Shown here: in pieces, positions 60,926 through 64,000 of the stretch
Position numbering within the stretch: position 1 is the stretch's first letter
How the letters are laid out: each line of letters begins with the position of its first letter
NCBI RefSeq assembly: GCF_932294415.1
Contig: NC_065535.1
Span: 85,457,862 to 85,521,861, forward strand
Origin: Quercus robur
Taxonomy: Eukaryota > Streptophyta > Magnoliopsida > Fagales > Fagaceae
Reading direction: 5' to 3'
Length of the DNA: 64,000 nt
The notes under the pieces: generated by a model
The model's database searches: none
What the model was told of the DNA's origin: nothing
Seen by the model: the letters and a program-made list of their open reading frames with translations, nothing else
Program-made: the position numbers and the translations under genes

Positions 60926-63900
60926 TTAGTCGATCTTCATTCCTCGCTGTTGGTCCAAACTGGTGAGACCTGCATAATCTGTTGGTCCATATGGTTGAAA
61001 ATACTCTGCAAATATTCCCTTCTTTCTTTTATGCTTAGTTCCCATGTCTTTGCACAATTGATCATTGTACCAAATATTTACGTTCCCAATACATGACCTC
61101 TGGAAATACCTTCCAGCATATTGCTTCATGTTATTTTCCCACATTATGACATCCTTTTCCATCTCTCTTATACTAGGCAATTCAAAGTTCCCATCAAGCA
61201 AATGTGCTAGCCATTGACATCTAATTTCAGAGGTACACAAATTGGAGAAACCCTCTGCATATCCTATTATGGCTAGTTGTGGAATTCGAGGATGAATAAT
61301 CTGTCTGCAGTTTTATAAAGAAAGCATATTATAAAATGAATCAGAATGATGCAACGCTGAATGGACTAAGGTAAGCTTTGATCTGTCAAGAACATTATAA
61401 AGATAGCTACCTTTGACCATTATTTTAAAATCGTTCGTATATTTTAAATTATTTCAAAAGGGTCCTTATCGTCATCTACTTGATAGAAAATGTTGACATA
61501 GCAAACAGAATTCATGATATCAAGATCATTTTGGTGGCATAGACCTATGACATGGCATAAATTTCATTTTTCACGTCATCATTTTCCATCCAACAAATGA
61601 CGATAAGGATCTCGTTGAAACAATTTTAGAAGGATAGGAGATTATGGGGAAATATTTTAAAGTACAAAGATGATTTTTGAGATAAAGATTAGAGATTGAG
61701 AACAAAATATGCAATTTAACCTAACTTTAATAAGCTGACAAACCTGTAGAGGGGAACTATTGAGCTTGCTGAACCGACAATGTACTTCTGGAAGATTTGA
61801 GATTTGAACATTTTCTTAAGCTTTTGGTCACCTTTGTATCCTGTGGCTAGAATTACAAGATCTGCTTTTAGTGGCTGAGGTTCTCCATTAATGATCAGAC
61901 CATCTTTACAGAAGCTAAAGCTCTGTGATTTCTTTAAAACAATGCTTCCTCCTTCCACTTTGTCATAAAAATTTTCGGGCAAAAATCCAACCCGACATGA
62001 AGAGAGATCTTGAAGAAAGCTTTGTTTTGGTATCAGTCCATGTTTCTTCAATGGGAGTTTCCATCTAAGATAGCTCTCAGCAAATTTTGAGACTCCCCAT
62101 CTCTGAAAATAAAACTTCAGCATCATACACATATTGGTTTAAAAACATGCACATTCAAAGGATAAGAAAAAGAATACCAGGGGTGAAAGCATGGTAGCCA
62201 AAAACTTGAGTAGGAATGGTTCACCAGGCTTATGAACCAGAAGCTCCGAAAAACGATTGCAGTACAAGAAGCCAAGGCTTACTCCCCAGAAAGTGCTACT
62301 GGGGAGTAACCAATGTGCAGTCCTTAGAATCATTGTGCAAGGGTACTGAACTCCTATATTAAAAGAGCTAAGATATCTATGAGCAGGCTTAACAGCGACT
62401 TTTCAAAGTATAGCTTTTTTAACTTCACTTAGGTACAACTTTTCTAACAACCTCACTTTCAAAAAGTTGAACAATAAGTTATACCAAGCAGACACCTAAT
62501 CAGAAAGTGAAAATTAGAGGCCAATGTGAAAAAAGAATGTTGAGAATCATTAGCATTTTTGAGAGACAACTACTGGAGTATTCTGAACTTCACATCAAAA
62601 CTATAGAATCAAAACATCTACTTTGTGCTGGTATTCAAATGATAAGCTCAATTAAAAATTTTGAGCTGGGGAGTCCTTATTCCTTGAAGTTGCCTCTACA
62701 TGATATTCTTATATAAATTTTCCTTACCATTTGCATTTGCACATTCTGCTGCAATGTCCACCGCAGATTTCAGTGAACCAATGATTACAATTCTCTTTCT
62801 TCTGATCAATTCTGCTGCACTGGCACTGCCCATTTCAGAGTAGTCCATGGAATGGATCACCTTACCTTCGAACATTTCAGGGCCTTGATCTGGAGGGAAC
62901 TCGGGTATGTTTGGAACACCACTGAATCGTCCAATACAAAGAACCACAAACTCAACTTGGTGAACCTGGCCGAATAAAACATAAGCTCAGAGTCTATGTA
63001 TTCAAGAATGAATTCTTTCTTACCTTTTGGTTAGTATTTGGTCCTGATCAATTCTATTGAAACTAAAATTAGGATTATGCATCATTTTGAGTATGATTCT
63101 GCATTAGGTGTGTTATTGACCATGGCAATGGAGCATGCCATTAGTATCAAACTGCAAACTGCATAATACATATAAAGATTGAATGAAGTGGGCAAATATA
63201 GTTAGCTTACATTTCTTGAAAAGAACTGTAATTGGTTTTGAGAAGACAAGTTGTTTGCCTGTGTTCTGAGATCTCTTAGATGAATTACTTCCTACATGGA
63301 TAGGTCTGATAAATGATCACGTCTTAAGACTTGTGGTACATCATAGCTAGGGAATAGGGGATTAAATCCTAAATATCTCCGTTGGAAACACTGCACAAAG
63401 AAGGCGTTTGGATTGCGTCTGCGTTTTCACGTAAACACGTTTCAGCTTTTTTTTTAACCAGCGCCTATTGCATTGTTCATGGAATATGAACAGTATAAAT
63501 AGGCAAATAAACAATGTTTTTGATGTGGACAGTAATTCAAAATTTTTTTTTTATTATTTTCAGTTTTTAGCAAAATAAGTGGTATTCAATAAGTTTTTTT
63601 TTTTTTAATCATAATTATAACACTCTCCCTCTCATATAAATGGGTTCCAACACATCTTGTACACTCTCCCTCACATTTTTAATCATAATTAATCATTTGG
63701 GTAAGGTCTCTTTTACACATTTTGTTGGCACACCATACGCAAATTATTTTTTGAACTGAAATCGTGACTTCAAGACATGATTTCATTTCAAAAACTAAAT
63801 CGTGTACTTTATGTGTAATAGACGCTGCACTAATAATTTAACCATAACTCTAACAAATAACAATGCCTTACACGGTACTAAACAGCAAATACCGACATAA

Positions 63901-64000
63901 ATGATAACTACCTCTGTGGAGCAACATTTAGTATCTTGCACGACAATGTGCCATTTCCCTTTAGAGCAAAAAGGCTTGCTAGTTCCTCCCCATAGATCCC
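60926..64000 (-). CDS. Flavin-containing monooxygenase, plant FMO1-like (5' part outside window)
   Basis: Five exons visible, all GT-AG: 64000(partial)-63912, 62965-62728, 62353-62178, 62102-61744, 61304-60926, giving 412 residues to the TAA stop. The FMO signature [11 protein letters not shown] (FxGxxxHxxxY) is in the second visible exon, followed by the NADPH-site segment [13 protein letters not shown] at about 62788-62750. LATGYKG (the ATGY motif) is in the fourth. Other family hallmarks are [32 protein letters not shown] and the C-terminal YGPTDY. Plant members are about 520 residues, so roughly the first 110, with the FAD-binding GxGxxG, lie past the right edge. FMOs oxygenate N or S with FAD and NADPH; Arabidopsis FMO1 makes N-hydroxypipecolate in immunity, but this copy's substrate cannot be told. 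The first visible intron (62966-63911) carries a MITE fragment. No frameshift or stop is present. Confidence 0.9.
63403..63590. mobile_element. MITE fragment in an FMO intron
   Basis: Begins CGTTTGGATTGCGTCTGCGT, continues ACACGTTTCAGCTTTT and AACAGTATAAAT, and ends near TTTTTAGCAAAATAAGTGGT. These blocks match, on the opposite strand, the PIF-like MITE at 43023-43277. The right terminus is degraded. Confidence 0.5.

Noticed and set aside
1-64000. A novel multi-gene biological system or biosynthetic cluster
   Set aside because: The four genes are unrelated in family and spaced by repeat-rich DNA; nothing indicates shared function beyond being on the same strand.

Overview
This is a 64-kb window of nuclear DNA from a eudicot plant. 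The evidence is split genes with GT-AG introns, AT-rich intergenic DNA, many (TA)n, (CT)n and poly-A/T tracts, and plant-specific families (PLATZ zinc-binding protein, plant FMO1-type monooxygenase). The repeat style suggests a woody eudicot, perhaps Fagales; that is only a guess.

Four protein-coding genes are supported, all on the minus strand. (1) 9740-14132: nine-exon, 555-residue multi-pass membrane glycoprotein of the plant family including At2g12400 and At2g25270. (2) 35952-37213: four-exon, 244-residue PLATZ protein whose first coding exon appears to hold only the ATG. (3) 51436-56621: eight-exon, 359-residue predicted plastid SAM-dependent methyltransferase (At1g78140/At2g41040 type) with two CxxC knuckles before the methyltransferase fold. 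(4) 60926 to beyond 64000: the last five exons of an FMO1-like flavin monooxygenase; the FAD-binding N-terminus lies outside the window. Reading frame is kept across every splice junction I placed. The genes are unrelated in function and do not form a pathway or cluster.

The rest is repeat-rich intergenic DNA. Left part (1-9.7 kb): a solo LTR, a non-coding LTR-leader-like repeat and a hAT-like MITE. Middle (14-35 kb): LTR fragments, CGG-rich hAT-like elements, a Micron-like element in (TA)n, a MULE-like element with ~200-bp inverted ends, and two short Helitrons, one inside a 97-bp tandem repeat that preserves the empty site. Right (38-51 kb): a 339-bp tandem duplication with a Stowaway-like insertion, a second solo LTR of the first family, and a 1438-bp hAT element with an internal 378-bp tandem duplication. 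Gene introns carry PIF-like MITEs and tRNA-related SINEs.

I see no rRNA, canonical tRNA, CRISPR array, operon, phage or bacterial system. No new multi-gene system is apparent; the notable material is transposon biology and the PLATZ 5' end. Exon borders and element ends were worked out by eye from splice rules, terminal motifs and target-site duplications, not by alignment software.
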